A stretch of DNA of 64,000 nucleotides from Corallococcus sp. EGB (lineage in GTDB: Bacteria; Myxococcota; Myxococcia; Myxococcales; Myxococcaceae). Numbering within the stretch: the first letter of the stretch is position 1; each line of letters opens with the position of its first letter. The stretch is from the NCBI RefSeq assembly GCF_019968905.1, contig NZ_CP079946.1, positions 4,030,001 to 4,094,000 on the forward strand. The letters run 5' to 3'. The notes beneath the pieces are model-generated. The model was not told the DNA's origin and did not search any database. It saw only the letters and a list, made by a program, of their open reading frames with translations. Positions 11,394-19,934 of this stretch are shown here, piece after piece. The translations under genes were made by a program, and so were the position numbers.

Positions 11394-14300
11394 GTGGAAC
11401 AGGCGCGGCGTCGGGCCGTGCTCCCCTGCATCCCCGTGAGCCTCCTGTTCGCGTTGCTCCTGCTGCCGTCCGCGGCGTCCGCGCAGTCGCTGTCGTCGGA
11501 TCCGGCGACGCAGGCGTCGACCATCGCCGGGCGCGTCTGCGTGGACGTGGATGGAGATGGGCTCTGTGGCCCCGATGAGCCCGGGCTCGCGGAGGTGCGC
11601 CTGGTGCTCGCCACCGGCCGCGAGGTGCGAACCGATGCCTCCGGCCGCTACCACCTCACCGGCGTGGACTCGCGCGTGCCGGACCTCACTGGCGGCCCGC
11701 ACCTGCGCCCCGGGCGCCATGCGCTGAAGGTGGATCCGCGCAGCCTGCCTCCGTCCAGTCAGGTGGTCCCCCGCGTCGCGAACGTGGAGGTGCCCTGGGG
11801 CGCCGCCGTCCTCCAGGACTTCGCCGTGCGCGCGCCGCCCACCCGCCCCCGCGCTGCCTCCGCCCCCATGGCCAGCCGCCCCCCTGAAGCGCGCGCCGAT
11901 GCTCGGGGGAACCTGCGCTTCCTCATCACCGGTCAGGCCTCTCCCGGAGACCGGGTCCGCGCGGGCGACGTGGACGCCACCGTGGAGGATTCCGGCGCGT
12001 GGCTCGCGACCGTGTTGCTGTCTCCGGGCCAGAACGTCGTCGGAATCACCACCACCTCGCCCGCCGGCGCGGTGGAGTTCGCCCAGCAGTCCTTCGACGT
12101 GGTTCGACGCGGTGAGCACGGCTGGATTGTCATCCCTCGCGAGAAGGTGCGCCTGGGCGCCGTGCGAGGGCTGTCGCCGGACGCGCCCCTGCCCACGGGC
12201 GACACCGTCCTGCGCCTGGAGGCGGCGCCCGGCACCCGGGTGGTGACCCCGGAGGCGCAGCTCGTCGCGGGACCCGAAGGCGAGGTCCGCGTGCCCGTGC
12301 GGCTCGTGCCGGGACGCAACACCGTCCCCCTCTCGCTGGCTCCGCCAGAGGCGCCCTGGAGCAGCGTTTCCGTGACCGTCGAAGCGCGCGCCCAGCCGTT
12401 CGTAGTGGGCCTGCTCGACGTGGAGGCCAGCCTCGCGCCGGCCGGCGGCGGCTTCCGGCTGCGAGGGCGCGGCGCCCTCCATGGTGAGGCCTGGCTGGGC
12501 CCCGTGCAGGTGGTGGGCGAGCTGGACCTGACCGACACCGACCTGCGCCAGCTGGACGACGCGCCGCTCGCGGACTGGCTGCGTCCCCGCTTCCCCGAGC
12601 GCTTCGAACGCTGGCCCGACCCCGACCTCGCCCCGGCGGAGTGGGGCGACGCTTCCGTGTCCCTCACGCCCAACCCCACGGAGGGGCGCCTGCGCCTGGA
12701 GGTGCGGCACGAACAGTACGGCCGCGCGGGCTTCGGCACCTACCGCGCGCTCCTGCAGGACCGCGAGGTGGGCCGCTACCACCGCCCCCTCTTCGGCCCC
12801 TACGCGGAGTTGCAGGAGCAGGTGGGCCCCGTGCGCGTGGGGCTGGACATGTTCGCTGGCGGGCTGGTGGACCCGACGCGCGGCCTGTCCGCGACGCCCG
12901 CGCACGAGGAGCTGAGCGCCACCGGCGGCAGCCTCTACTACCTGGGCGGCGCCTCCATCTCGGAGGGCTCCGAGCTGGTGCGCGTGGAGTTGCGCGACGG
13001 CGTCACCGGCCTGCCGCTGGGAGAACGACACCTCATCCGGGGCCGCGACTACGACATCGACTACCTCGCGGGCCGCATCCTCCTCGCGCGGCCGCTGTCG
13101 TTCCTCACCGGCACGCCGCTCCTGCGCACGGACGCGCTCACCCAGGCGCCAGCGCCGGTGCTCGTCGTGGACTACGCCGTGCTGCACACGGGCGACCCGC
13201 GCGACTCGGTGGGCGGCGAGGCCTGGGCGCGTTGGCGCGACACGAACGTCGGCCTGTCCGCCGTGCGCGAGCGCCGGCTGGGGGCGCCCTTCCAGCTCCT
13301 GTCGGGACGGGGCCAGACGAAGCTGTGGGGGTACTCACTGCTCGCCGAGGCCGCGAGCAGCCGGGGGACCGCGGTGGCGCCCACCGTGTTCGGCGTGTCG
13401 GACGACGGCGGCCTGTCCTTCCTCCGCCCCGTGGGCGCGCGGGACGACCATGGAGGCGCGGCGACGCTGCGCCTGAGCGGCCCCGGCGTCCTGGGCCCGG
13501 GGGCTGGCGGGTCCTTGGATGCCGCATGGCGCGAGCGCTCGCGTGGCTTCTCCGACGGCGCGCACCTGGACGTCGCCCGCTTCCGGCAGCTGTCCCTGCG
13601 CGCCACGCAGCCCGTGGGCCCGGTGTCGCTCATCCTCCTGGGCGACGAGCGCCGCTCGGCGGATCCGCGCCTGCCCTTCGAGGACACGCCCTTCGGCGCC
13701 CGCACGTTGGGCGCGGCCGTGGCCTACGAAGGCGGCGAAGGAAACGTGCGCCTGGAGCTGCGCGACAGCTGGTTGCGCGCGACGGACGTGCCCGGCGAGG
13801 GCGAAGCGCTGGAAGGTGGCCGGACCTCCCTGGGCGTGTCGGTGTCCCGCATGCTGACGTCCCGCCTCAGCGTGTCCGCGGGCCACCGGCAGCGGCTGCA
13901 CGAGCGCGGCGAAGGCCTGGGCCGGATGAACGACACGTTCACCTCCGCGGGCGTGGACCTGAGCCTGGACAACGACACATCCGTGGGCGTGAAGGGGGGC
14001 TGGGGCCCGGAGCTGGGGCCGCAGGTCTGGCTGGACGCGCGCGCGCGGCGCGGCAACGAGATGTACTACGGCGGCTACTCCGTGGACGTGGACGGGCCGG
14101 ACTTCGGTCTGGGCCGCGCGGTGACGGGGGCCCGCACGGAGGTGGGGGACGGCACCACCTTGTTCGTGGAGGACGTGAGCGCGCATGACGCGCAGGCGAT
14201 CCGCCGGGCCCGCGCCGTGGGCTTCCAGTACGCGGTGGGCCAGAGCGGCATCAACGTGGGCGCCCGCTACGAGCGCGGCGTGCGCCACCCGCTGGACATC

Positions 14301-15023
14301 GGCAGCAACCTCACGCGCGACGTGGCCAGCGTGTCCGCGCAGTGGCTGCGCGAGCGCTTCCGGGCGGACGTGCGCGCGGAGGTGCGCCATGAGGAGGGCA
14401 CTCCCGCGCGCGGTGCCTCCGGTCCGGTGGACCGGACGCAGGTGGTGCTGGCGCTGGCCGCGGAGGGTCAGCTGGCGAAGGACGTCACGGCCTCCGGACG
14501 CCTGGACTTCGCGCACACCGTGGGCCGGGAAGGGCTGGAGGCGCGGTTCGCGGAAGGCTTCGCGGCGCTCGTGTGGCGGCCCGGCCCCTGGCTGGTGGTG
14601 GCCCGCTATGGCCTCACCCGCGAGCTGTCCCCCGGGGCGCGCTTCGCCTTCGGCGACCGGGTGCTCCAGACGGTGTCGCTGATGCCGGCGGTGCGGCTGG
14701 GGGAGCGGCTCTCCGTGGCGTCGGGCCTGCACGTCGGACGCTCCAGCCTGGGCGGGTCCTCGCGCTGGGTGTGGACCGGCACGCTGCGGCCCGCGGTGCG
14801 GGTGCTGGGCGAACTGGAGGTCGCGGTGGAGGCCGCCCGGCGCACGTCCGCGGCGGACGACCAGGGGTTGACGGCGCTGCGGCCGGAGGTGGCCTGGCGG
14901 CTGGACGACCGTCTGCGGGTGGCGCTGGGGTACACCGTCCTGGGCTTCAGCGGTTTGGGTCTGGAGGCCGAATCGGAGGATGCTCGGGATCGCCTCTATC
15001 TCCGGGCGGAAGTGGCCTGGTAG
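11394..15023 (+). CDS. Giant outer-membrane protein with SdrB-like N-terminus and beta-barrel-like C-terminus
   Basis: About 1209 residues from GTG 11394, preceded by GGAGGGG. A signal peptide ends at AASA-QS. An SdrD B-like/carboxypeptidase-regulatory module follows (GRVCVDVDGDGLCGPDEPG, about residues 40-125), then small beta domains. Around residues 520-590 lies a motif seen in very large surface or transport proteins: YYLGGASISEGSELVRVELR then IRGRDYDIDYLAGRILLARP. The last 600 residues are alternating strands typical of an outer-membrane barrel, ending RAEVAW. The 5' region of the long frame up to TTG 11340 is not needed for the signal. It sits between two other large secreted-protein genes in the same direction. 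The transported or displayed cargo is unknown. Confidence 0.82.
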   Translation: MEQARRRAVLPCIPVSLLFALLLLPSAASAQSLSSDPATQASTIAGRVCVDVDGDGLCGPDEPGLAEVRLVLATGREVRTDASGRYHLTGVDSRVPDLTGGPHLRPGRHALKVDPRSLPPSSQVVPRVANVEVPWGAAVLQDFAVRAPPTRPRAASAPMASRPPEARADARGNLRFLITGQASPGDRVRAGDVDATVEDSGAWLATVLLSPGQNVVGITTTSPAGAVEFAQQSFDVVRRGEHGWIVIPREKVRLGAVRGLSPDAPLPTGDTVLRLEAAPGTRVVTPEAQLVAGPEGEVRVPVRLVPGRNTVPLSLAPPEAPWSSVSVTVEARAQPFVVGLLDVEASLAPAGGGFRLRGRGALHGEAWLGPVQVVGELDLTDTDLRQLDDAPLADWLRPRFPERFERWPDPDLAPAEWGDASVSLTPNPTEGRLRLEVRHEQYGRAGFGTYRALLQDREVGRYHRPLFGPYAELQEQVGPVRVGLDMFAGGLVDPTRGLSATPAHEELSATGGSLYYLGGASISEGSELVRVELRDGVTGLPLGERHLIRGRDYDIDYLAGRILLARPLSFLTGTPLLRTDALTQAPAPVLVVDYAVLHTGDPRDSVGGEAWARWRDTNVGLSAVRERRLGAPFQLLSGRGQTKLWGYSLLAEAASSRGTAVAPTVFGVSDDGGLSFLRPVGARDDHGGAATLRLSGPGVLGPGAGGSLDAAWRERSRGFSDGAHLDVARFRQLSLRATQPVGPVSLILLGDERRSADPRLPFEDTPFGARTLGAAVAYEGGEGNVRLELRDSWLRATDVPGEGEALEGGRTSLGVSVSRMLTSRLSVSAGHRQRLHERGEGLGRMNDTFTSAGVDLSLDNDTSVGVKGGWGPELGPQVWLDARARRGNEMYYGGYSVDVDGPDFGLGRAVTGARTEVGDGTTLFVEDVSAHDAQAIRRARAVGFQYAVGQSGINVGARYERGVRHPLDIGSNLTRDVASVSAQWLRERFRADVRAEVRHEEGTPARGASGPVDRTQVVLALAAEGQLAKDVTASGRLDFAHTVGREGLEARFAEGFAALVWRPGPWLVVARYGLTRELSPGARFAFGDRVLQTVSLMPAVRLGERLSVASGLHVGRSSLGGSSRWVWTGTLRPAVRVLGELEVAVEAARRTSAADDQGLTALRPEVAWRLDDRLRVALGYTVLGFSGLGLEAESEDARDRLYLRAEVAW

Positions 15024-15047
15024 GCGCCGGGCCGAGGGACGTCGAAC

Positions 15048-18000
15048 GTGCGACACTGGCGGATCATCCTGGGGCTGGGATTGTGCGCGGGCGTGGCTCG
15101 CGCGGAGTGGACCCACATCCAGACCCAGACGGGCCTGCCGAAGGACGTGAACGTCTTCCGGCCCGGCTTCTTCGCCGTGGCCACCGACACGCAACTGTAC
15201 GTGTCGCGCGATGGCGCCGTGACGACCCTGAACGAGGGCATGGCGGGCAGCTTCCTGCGCGGCGCCAGTTGCGTGGTGGGCATCCGCACGGACGGGACGC
15301 TGCGGAGCGTGGGCGGCTGCTCGCCGGCGGATGACGGCAAGCACCTGTTCCCCGACGGCGGCGAGCAGGAGGTGCGCGCCGTGCGCATCACGGCCGACGG
15401 AGGCGTGGGCTACGCCGCCGCCGCCGAGCCGCCCCTGATGACGCCGCAGTTCCGGACCTCGCTCCTGCCCAAGGAGGGCACGGCCGAGTGGGGCACGCTG
15501 ACTCCCCCGCTGACGGGCCTCAATGCCCAGCCGCAGCTCGCGGTGCTGCCCCCGCAGACGGACGGCCTGCCGCAGGCGCTCTTCTCCGTGTCCTCGACCA
15601 AGGCCAACTTCGTCTGGTACCGGGGCACGTCCCCGGTGTCCTACGTGGCCTCGGGCATCACCCCGCCGAACACGGCCCGCGCCGTGGCGCTGCTGCCGGG
15701 CGCGACGCCGGACAGGCCGCTCGCGTTCTTCGGCAACGACACGGGGCTGTTCCGCGGAACGCTGGGCGGCGCGGCCAACCCGTTCGAGCCCCTCCCGCTG
15801 GCGACCGGCTCCGTCGATGCGCTCGCGCTCGACGCGGCGAGCGGGTTCGGGCTGCTGCTGCTCAAGCAGCCGGATGGCAAGGTGGCGGCGTACAGCGCGG
15901 AGCCCGTGCTTCCTCCCGCGCTCCCGGGCTCGCTCTGGCGGCGGAACCCGGAGCTGCCCACGGGCATCACCCAGGCCGGCGTGCAGATGGCCTGCGCGGA
16001 CGCGTCCTACTGCGTCGCCATCCTCAACGGCTACGCGCAGAACGTCCTCATCTACGAGAACGCGGCCCCTCCCGACGTGAACGGCCTGCGCTCCATCATC
16101 GACGTGAACGAGGGCGAGACGAAGACCGAGCTGCTCATGCTGCGCGATCCAGACGGGGACGCCGTGCGGCTGTCCGCCACGGTGCGCGCTCCGGGCAGTC
16201 CCATCACCGTCGTCCCGTCACCGCTCGACTCGCGCGAGGACAGCGGGCTCAAGCTGACGCTCACCGCGCCCACGGGCATCTGCGCTTCCCAGACGTCCTA
16301 CCTGGACGTGGTGGCCTCCGACGGGCTGAGCGCGCATGACACGCCGAAGGCGGTGGCGCTGGTGCTGCATCACACCGTCGCGCCCGGGGCGCCCCAGGGC
16401 GTGGTCGAGTCGGTGGATGGCGGCGCCTTCTTCATGGGCGGGCCCACGGGCACCCTCACCCCCACGCGAGGCGCCACCGGCTGCGAGCCCATCACGTACA
16501 CCTGGGGGCCGCTCCCCGGCTCGCCGGCGCTCCCCGTGAACGCTGGCGTGGCCACGCTCACGCCTCCCTCGAGCCTGGCGGAGCGCTGCAAGCCGGGCAC
16601 GACCGTCTACACCTATGAGGTCCGCGCGGATGACGGCGAGGTGAAGTCCCCACCCACGACCGTCCCCGTGCGGATCCACCCGTGGGGGGCCCCCAAGGCG
16701 CCGTTCACGGACGCCTCGCGCGAGGTCTTCTCCGGGGCGACCCTGGCCCCCCAGCAGACCCACCTGTGCGCGGAGCCGCTTCCCGCACTGGGCCTGCCTC
16801 CGGTGTCGACGTGGTGGTCGCTCCGGGATGACTCCTCGGCGGTGGAGGTGCTGGCCCTGCAAGGGGGCGACCGCCGTCGGGTGGGCGCGGAGGCTGTCGA
16901 GGGCCAATCGGTGCTGCTCGCCTCGGCGACGTGCGTGAACACGGAGAAGGTGAACCTGCGGGCCTTCAATCGCATCACCGTGGATGGCATCGCGCTCACG
17001 AGCCCCGCGGCCGACGTGGAGGTCTCCGTGAAGCCGCGCTGGGTGCCGCTGGATTCGGTGAAGCCCATGGTGACGCTGGAGAAGCCGGAAGAGCGCAAGG
17101 TGCGGGGCCGCGTGGCGACGGAGCCCCTGGTCAACTGCGCGGGCTCGCGGCCCCTCACCACGGTGGTGACGCTGGAGGACCCGGTGGACCCGGGCCGGGT
17201 GTTCGATACGAAGGCGTACCCGTGGGCCGCGGGCACCTTCGAGCTGGACCTGCCCCCCACCTGCGGCAGCGCCAGCTACACCGTGCGGGTCCGCTCCTCG
17301 GAGTCGTCGGCGGACGGCGGCACCGTCCAGGCTCCCGAGGCGGTCCAGTCCGTCACGCGGGACGCGCGCGACGTGGTGCTGGGCGAGCTGAGCGGCGAGC
17401 TCATCGCCACCTGCGGCGAGGGCGCGCGGGGAACGCTGCGCCAGACGATTCCGGAGGGGGCCTGCTCGACGGTGGACCTGTCGTGGGCACCGACCGGAGG
17501 GCCGGCGCTGGAGCGGCTCGTCACGGAAGGGGACTCGGCGGCGCTGGCCACGGTGGATACGGAGCTGGAGTCCCTGGTGGGCGCGCACGTCACCCTGGAC
17601 GTGTCGGCCACGGGCGAGGGCGCCAGCGGTGCGGCGCGCGAGCACTCGGTGCGCATTGGCGCGCGGCCCTTCGTGACGGTGGAGCGGCGCGCGGAGCCGG
17701 GCGCGGGCGTCAACGCCGGCCAGGTGGGCGTCACGGTGACGCTGCGCAACGACACGGCCTGCGACGTGCGCTCCATCCGCTACGTGGAGAGCGTCACCGG
17801 CGCGCAGGTGGTGCCCCAGAGCGTGACGCTGAACGGCCAGCCGGTGACGCCGGTGGACGCGTCCGAGCAGCACTTCGCGCTGGAGCCGGTGCCGCTGACC
17901 GCGGGCTCCTCCGCGACGCTCACGTACGTGGTGCGCACGGGGCTGCTGACCCCGCCGAAGTACTCCGGTACGGCGACGCTGCGCGAGGTCGTCGTGTCCC

Positions 18001-18131
18001 GGGCGGAGCCGCCGCCGGACTCCACGTCGGGCTGCGGGTGCTCCGGCGGAGGCTCGGGCGTGACGGCCTTCGGGCTGGGGGCGCTGGCGTGGGCCGCGCG
18101 CCGCCGCCGGGGCGTCAGAGCCCGAAGCTGA
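15048..18131 (+). CDS. Large secreted protein with MYXO-CTERM sorting tail
   Basis: 1027 residues. Signal peptide RHWRIILGLGLCAGVARA at the N-terminus. The body contains beta-propeller-like and cadherin/Ig-like stretches (INVNEGETKTELLMLRDPDG-like text near residue 350, repeated Cys pairs). The C-terminus is a textbook MYXO-CTERM: SGCGCSGGGS, a hydrophobic helix (GVTAFGLGALAWAA) and RRRRG. In myxobacteria this tail is processed and leads to surface attachment. The GTG start has GAGGGA upstream and lies 24 bases after the barrel gene, so the three large genes are probably one operon. Its 3' end overlaps the convergent response-regulator gene by 17 bases. Confidence 0.88.
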   Translation: MRHWRIILGLGLCAGVARAEWTHIQTQTGLPKDVNVFRPGFFAVATDTQLYVSRDGAVTTLNEGMAGSFLRGASCVVGIRTDGTLRSVGGCSPADDGKHLFPDGGEQEVRAVRITADGGVGYAAAAEPPLMTPQFRTSLLPKEGTAEWGTLTPPLTGLNAQPQLAVLPPQTDGLPQALFSVSSTKANFVWYRGTSPVSYVASGITPPNTARAVALLPGATPDRPLAFFGNDTGLFRGTLGGAANPFEPLPLATGSVDALALDAASGFGLLLLKQPDGKVAAYSAEPVLPPALPGSLWRRNPELPTGITQAGVQMACADASYCVAILNGYAQNVLIYENAAPPDVNGLRSIIDVNEGETKTELLMLRDPDGDAVRLSATVRAPGSPITVVPSPLDSREDSGLKLTLTAPTGICASQTSYLDVVASDGLSAHDTPKAVALVLHHTVAPGAPQGVVESVDGGAFFMGGPTGTLTPTRGATGCEPITYTWGPLPGSPALPVNAGVATLTPPSSLAERCKPGTTVYTYEVRADDGEVKSPPTTVPVRIHPWGAPKAPFTDASREVFSGATLAPQQTHLCAEPLPALGLPPVSTWWSLRDDSSAVEVLALQGGDRRRVGAEAVEGQSVLLASATCVNTEKVNLRAFNRITVDGIALTSPAADVEVSVKPRWVPLDSVKPMVTLEKPEERKVRGRVATEPLVNCAGSRPLTTVVTLEDPVDPGRVFDTKAYPWAAGTFELDLPPTCGSASYTVRVRSSESSADGGTVQAPEAVQSVTRDARDVVLGELSGELIATCGEGARGTLRQTIPEGACSTVDLSWAPTGGPALERLVTEGDSAALATVDTELESLVGAHVTLDVSATGEGASGAAREHSVRIGARPFVTVERRAEPGAGVNAGQVGVTVTLRNDTACDVRSIRYVESVTGAQVVPQSVTLNGQPVTPVDASEQHFALEPVPLTAGSSATLTYVVRTGLLTPPKYSGTATLREVVVSRAEPPPDSTSGCGCSGGGSGVTAFGLGALAWAARRRRGVRARS

Positions 18132-19476
18132 TGCGCTGGCGGCGGTTGGGCGTCTGCTGACGCTCCTCCAGCACGCCGGACAGCTCCAGGCCGCGCAGGG
18201 TGGCCAGGGCCTCGCGCTCGGACAGGTCCGTGAGGGCGAGCAGGTCCTCCACCGTCTTCGTGCCGTCCGCGAACGCGAGCAGCATCGCCTGCGGCCCCGC
18301 CAGCTTCAGCTCGTGCAGGCCGTAGGGCGGATCCGCCGCGGGGAACAGCCGGCGTCCGGGCGCCATGCGCTGGCGCAGCGTCACCAGCGTCTCCGTGCGC
18401 GCGACGCCTTCGAGGATGAGGTCGCCGGGGAAGAGCGACAGCGGCACCAGGTCCGCGCGCTGCGGCCGCATGGGGCTGAAGCCGTAGCCGCCCTCCGTCC
18501 ACCCGAAGGTGGACCAGAGGATGTCCTTCACCTGCTCCTCCAGCAGCTGACGGCGCTGCCGCGGGCTCAGCAGGCCGCGCTTGAGCAGCGCTTCGCCGGT
18601 GCGCAGCGAGTGCTCGCGCGCGTAGCCCGCCGCCTCCGCGAGCTGGGCCTCCGTGAGCGCGCCCTTGCGCAGGCAGAAGCGGCCGAAGCGCTCCGGGGCC
18701 AGGTTGGACGCGGCGTACACGACGCGGCCCGCCTCGAAGTAGACGACCTTGAGCACCGTGCCCTGGCGCAGCTTCAGCTCGCCGTGGTGGCGCGACTCGT
18801 AATAGGCGTTGAGCAGCCGCGGCACCGACGTGTGCGCCAGGTCTCCGCTGAGGGACCATTCGGGCAGCTGGCGCCGCTGGCGCACGCGGGCGGGCGCGGC
18901 CTCCGTCCACACGGCGTCGCGCTGGGCGAAGGGCAGCGGCAGGGCCTCCGACACGTCGGAGCCCTCCTCGGGCGCGACGGGCTCCGGCTGCTCGGAAGGG
19001 GAGAGGACGGACTCGAGCGCGGGCTCCTGTGGCGTGGATGGCTCCGGCTCCTCGACCAGCTCCTCCAGGACGAGCAGGTCCACCTCGTCGAGCAGCTCGC
19101 CGTGCGTCACGGGCGGCACGCCGGCGGCCTCCTCCAGCGCGTCCATCACGGCGTCCAGTTCGAAGGGCTTCTCGAAGAAGGCGCGCGCGCCGTGCACCTG
19201 CGTGGCCTCCTGGGCGAAGCGGTCGCCCTTGTAGACGCCGCTGACGGCGATGGCGGGGATGCCATGCGCGCGCAGGGCGCCCAGCACTTCACTGCCGCGG
19301 ATGTCCGGCAGGAGCAGGTCCACGAGCGCGGCGTCGTAGCGGGTGTGGGGGCCCAGGGCCTCCAGCGCGGACTCACCGGTGAAGACGGTGACCGCCTCAT
19401 GGCCCCGGGTCTGCGCGACCGTGGCGATGAGGGAGGCGAGTTCCTGGTTGTCCTCCACGATGAGCAGTCGCGCCAT
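18115..19476 (-). CDS. Response regulator with DUF4388 (PATAN) domain
   Basis: 453 residues. Residues 1-120 are a receiver (LLIVEDNQELASLI, phospho-Asp53 in LVDLLLPDI, Lys103 in FEKPF). After a Pro/Glu-rich linker (about 120-225) comes a DUF4388/PATAN domain (about 225-400: LSGDLAHTSVPRLLNAYYES, later GRFCLRKGALTEAQLAEA), frequent in myxobacterial and cyanobacterial response regulators involved in motility or protein interaction. There is no DNA-binding domain. The ATG at 19476 gives MARLLIVEDN; longer upstream frame is not conserved-looking. It is divergent from the VOC gene, with 27 bases between the start codons. Confidence 0.9.
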   Translation of the reverse strand: MARLLIVEDNQELASLIATVAQTRGHEAVTVFTGESALEALGPHTRYDAALVDLLLPDIRGSEVLGALRAHGIPAIAVSGVYKGDRFAQEATQVHGARAFFEKPFELDAVMDALEEAAGVPPVTHGELLDEVDLLVLEELVEEPEPSTPQEPALESVLSPSEQPEPVAPEEGSDVSEALPLPFAQRDAVWTEAAPARVRQRRQLPEWSLSGDLAHTSVPRLLNAYYESRHHGELKLRQGTVLKVVYFEAGRVVYAASNLAPERFGRFCLRKGALTEAQLAEAAGYAREHSLRTGEALLKRGLLSPRQRRQLLEEQVKDILWSTFGWTEGGYGFSPMRPQRADLVPLSLFPGDLILEGVARTETLVTLRQRMAPGRRLFPAADPPYGLHELKLAGPQAMLLAFADGTKTVEDLLALTDLSEREALATLRGLELSGVLEERQQTPNRRQRISFGL

Positions 19477-19503
19477 GGGCCGGCAGACCCTACCATCATC
19501 CCC

Positions 19504-19893
19504 ATGAAGGACGTTCAGGGCTTCCACCACGTGGCGATTCAGGCGAAGGACGTGGAGCGCGTGACCGCGTTCTATCGCGACCTGCTGGGCTTTCCGGAAC
19601 TCAAGCGCCACCTGCGGGAGGACGGCACCCTGCGGAGCATCTGGGTAGGCGTCCCCGGGGGCGCCTTCCTGGCCATCGAGGCGGTGGACGGGACACCGGA
19701 GGTGGTGCCGTTCCGCCACTCCGCGCCGGGGCTCTTGATGGTGGTGTTCCGCATCCCGCGCGAGGCGCGGGGTGGGGTGGTGGAGACCTTGGCCCGCGCG
19801 GGGGTGCCGCTGGAGCACGAGACGCGCTGGACGCTCTACGTGCGGGACCCGGAGGGCAACCGGGTGGGGCTGAGCCACCATCCGGACGACTAG
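19504..19893 (+). CDS. VOC (glyoxalase/bleomycin-resistance fold) family protein
   Basis: 129 residues, the normal size for a single VOC unit pair. FHHVAIQAKDVERVTAFYRD is the opening beta-alpha unit with a metal-ligand His, and LYVRDPEGNRVGLSHH the closing unit. The family covers glyoxalases, dioxygenases and resistance proteins; metal-ligand positions (His, Glu) look present, but the substrate cannot be assigned. ATG 19504 was chosen because it starts directly at the conserved fold; the longer upstream frame is antisense to the response regulator. Confidence 0.85.
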   Translation: MKDVQGFHHVAIQAKDVERVTAFYRDLLGFPELKRHLREDGTLRSIWVGVPGGAFLAIEAVDGTPEVVPFRHSAPGLLMVVFRIPREARGGVVETLARAGVPLEHETRWTLYVRDPEGNRVGLSHHPDD

Positions 19894-19934
19894 GGCTGCG
19901 CGCCTGGCCGGGTGCTTGCGGAGGGGGATGGGGC

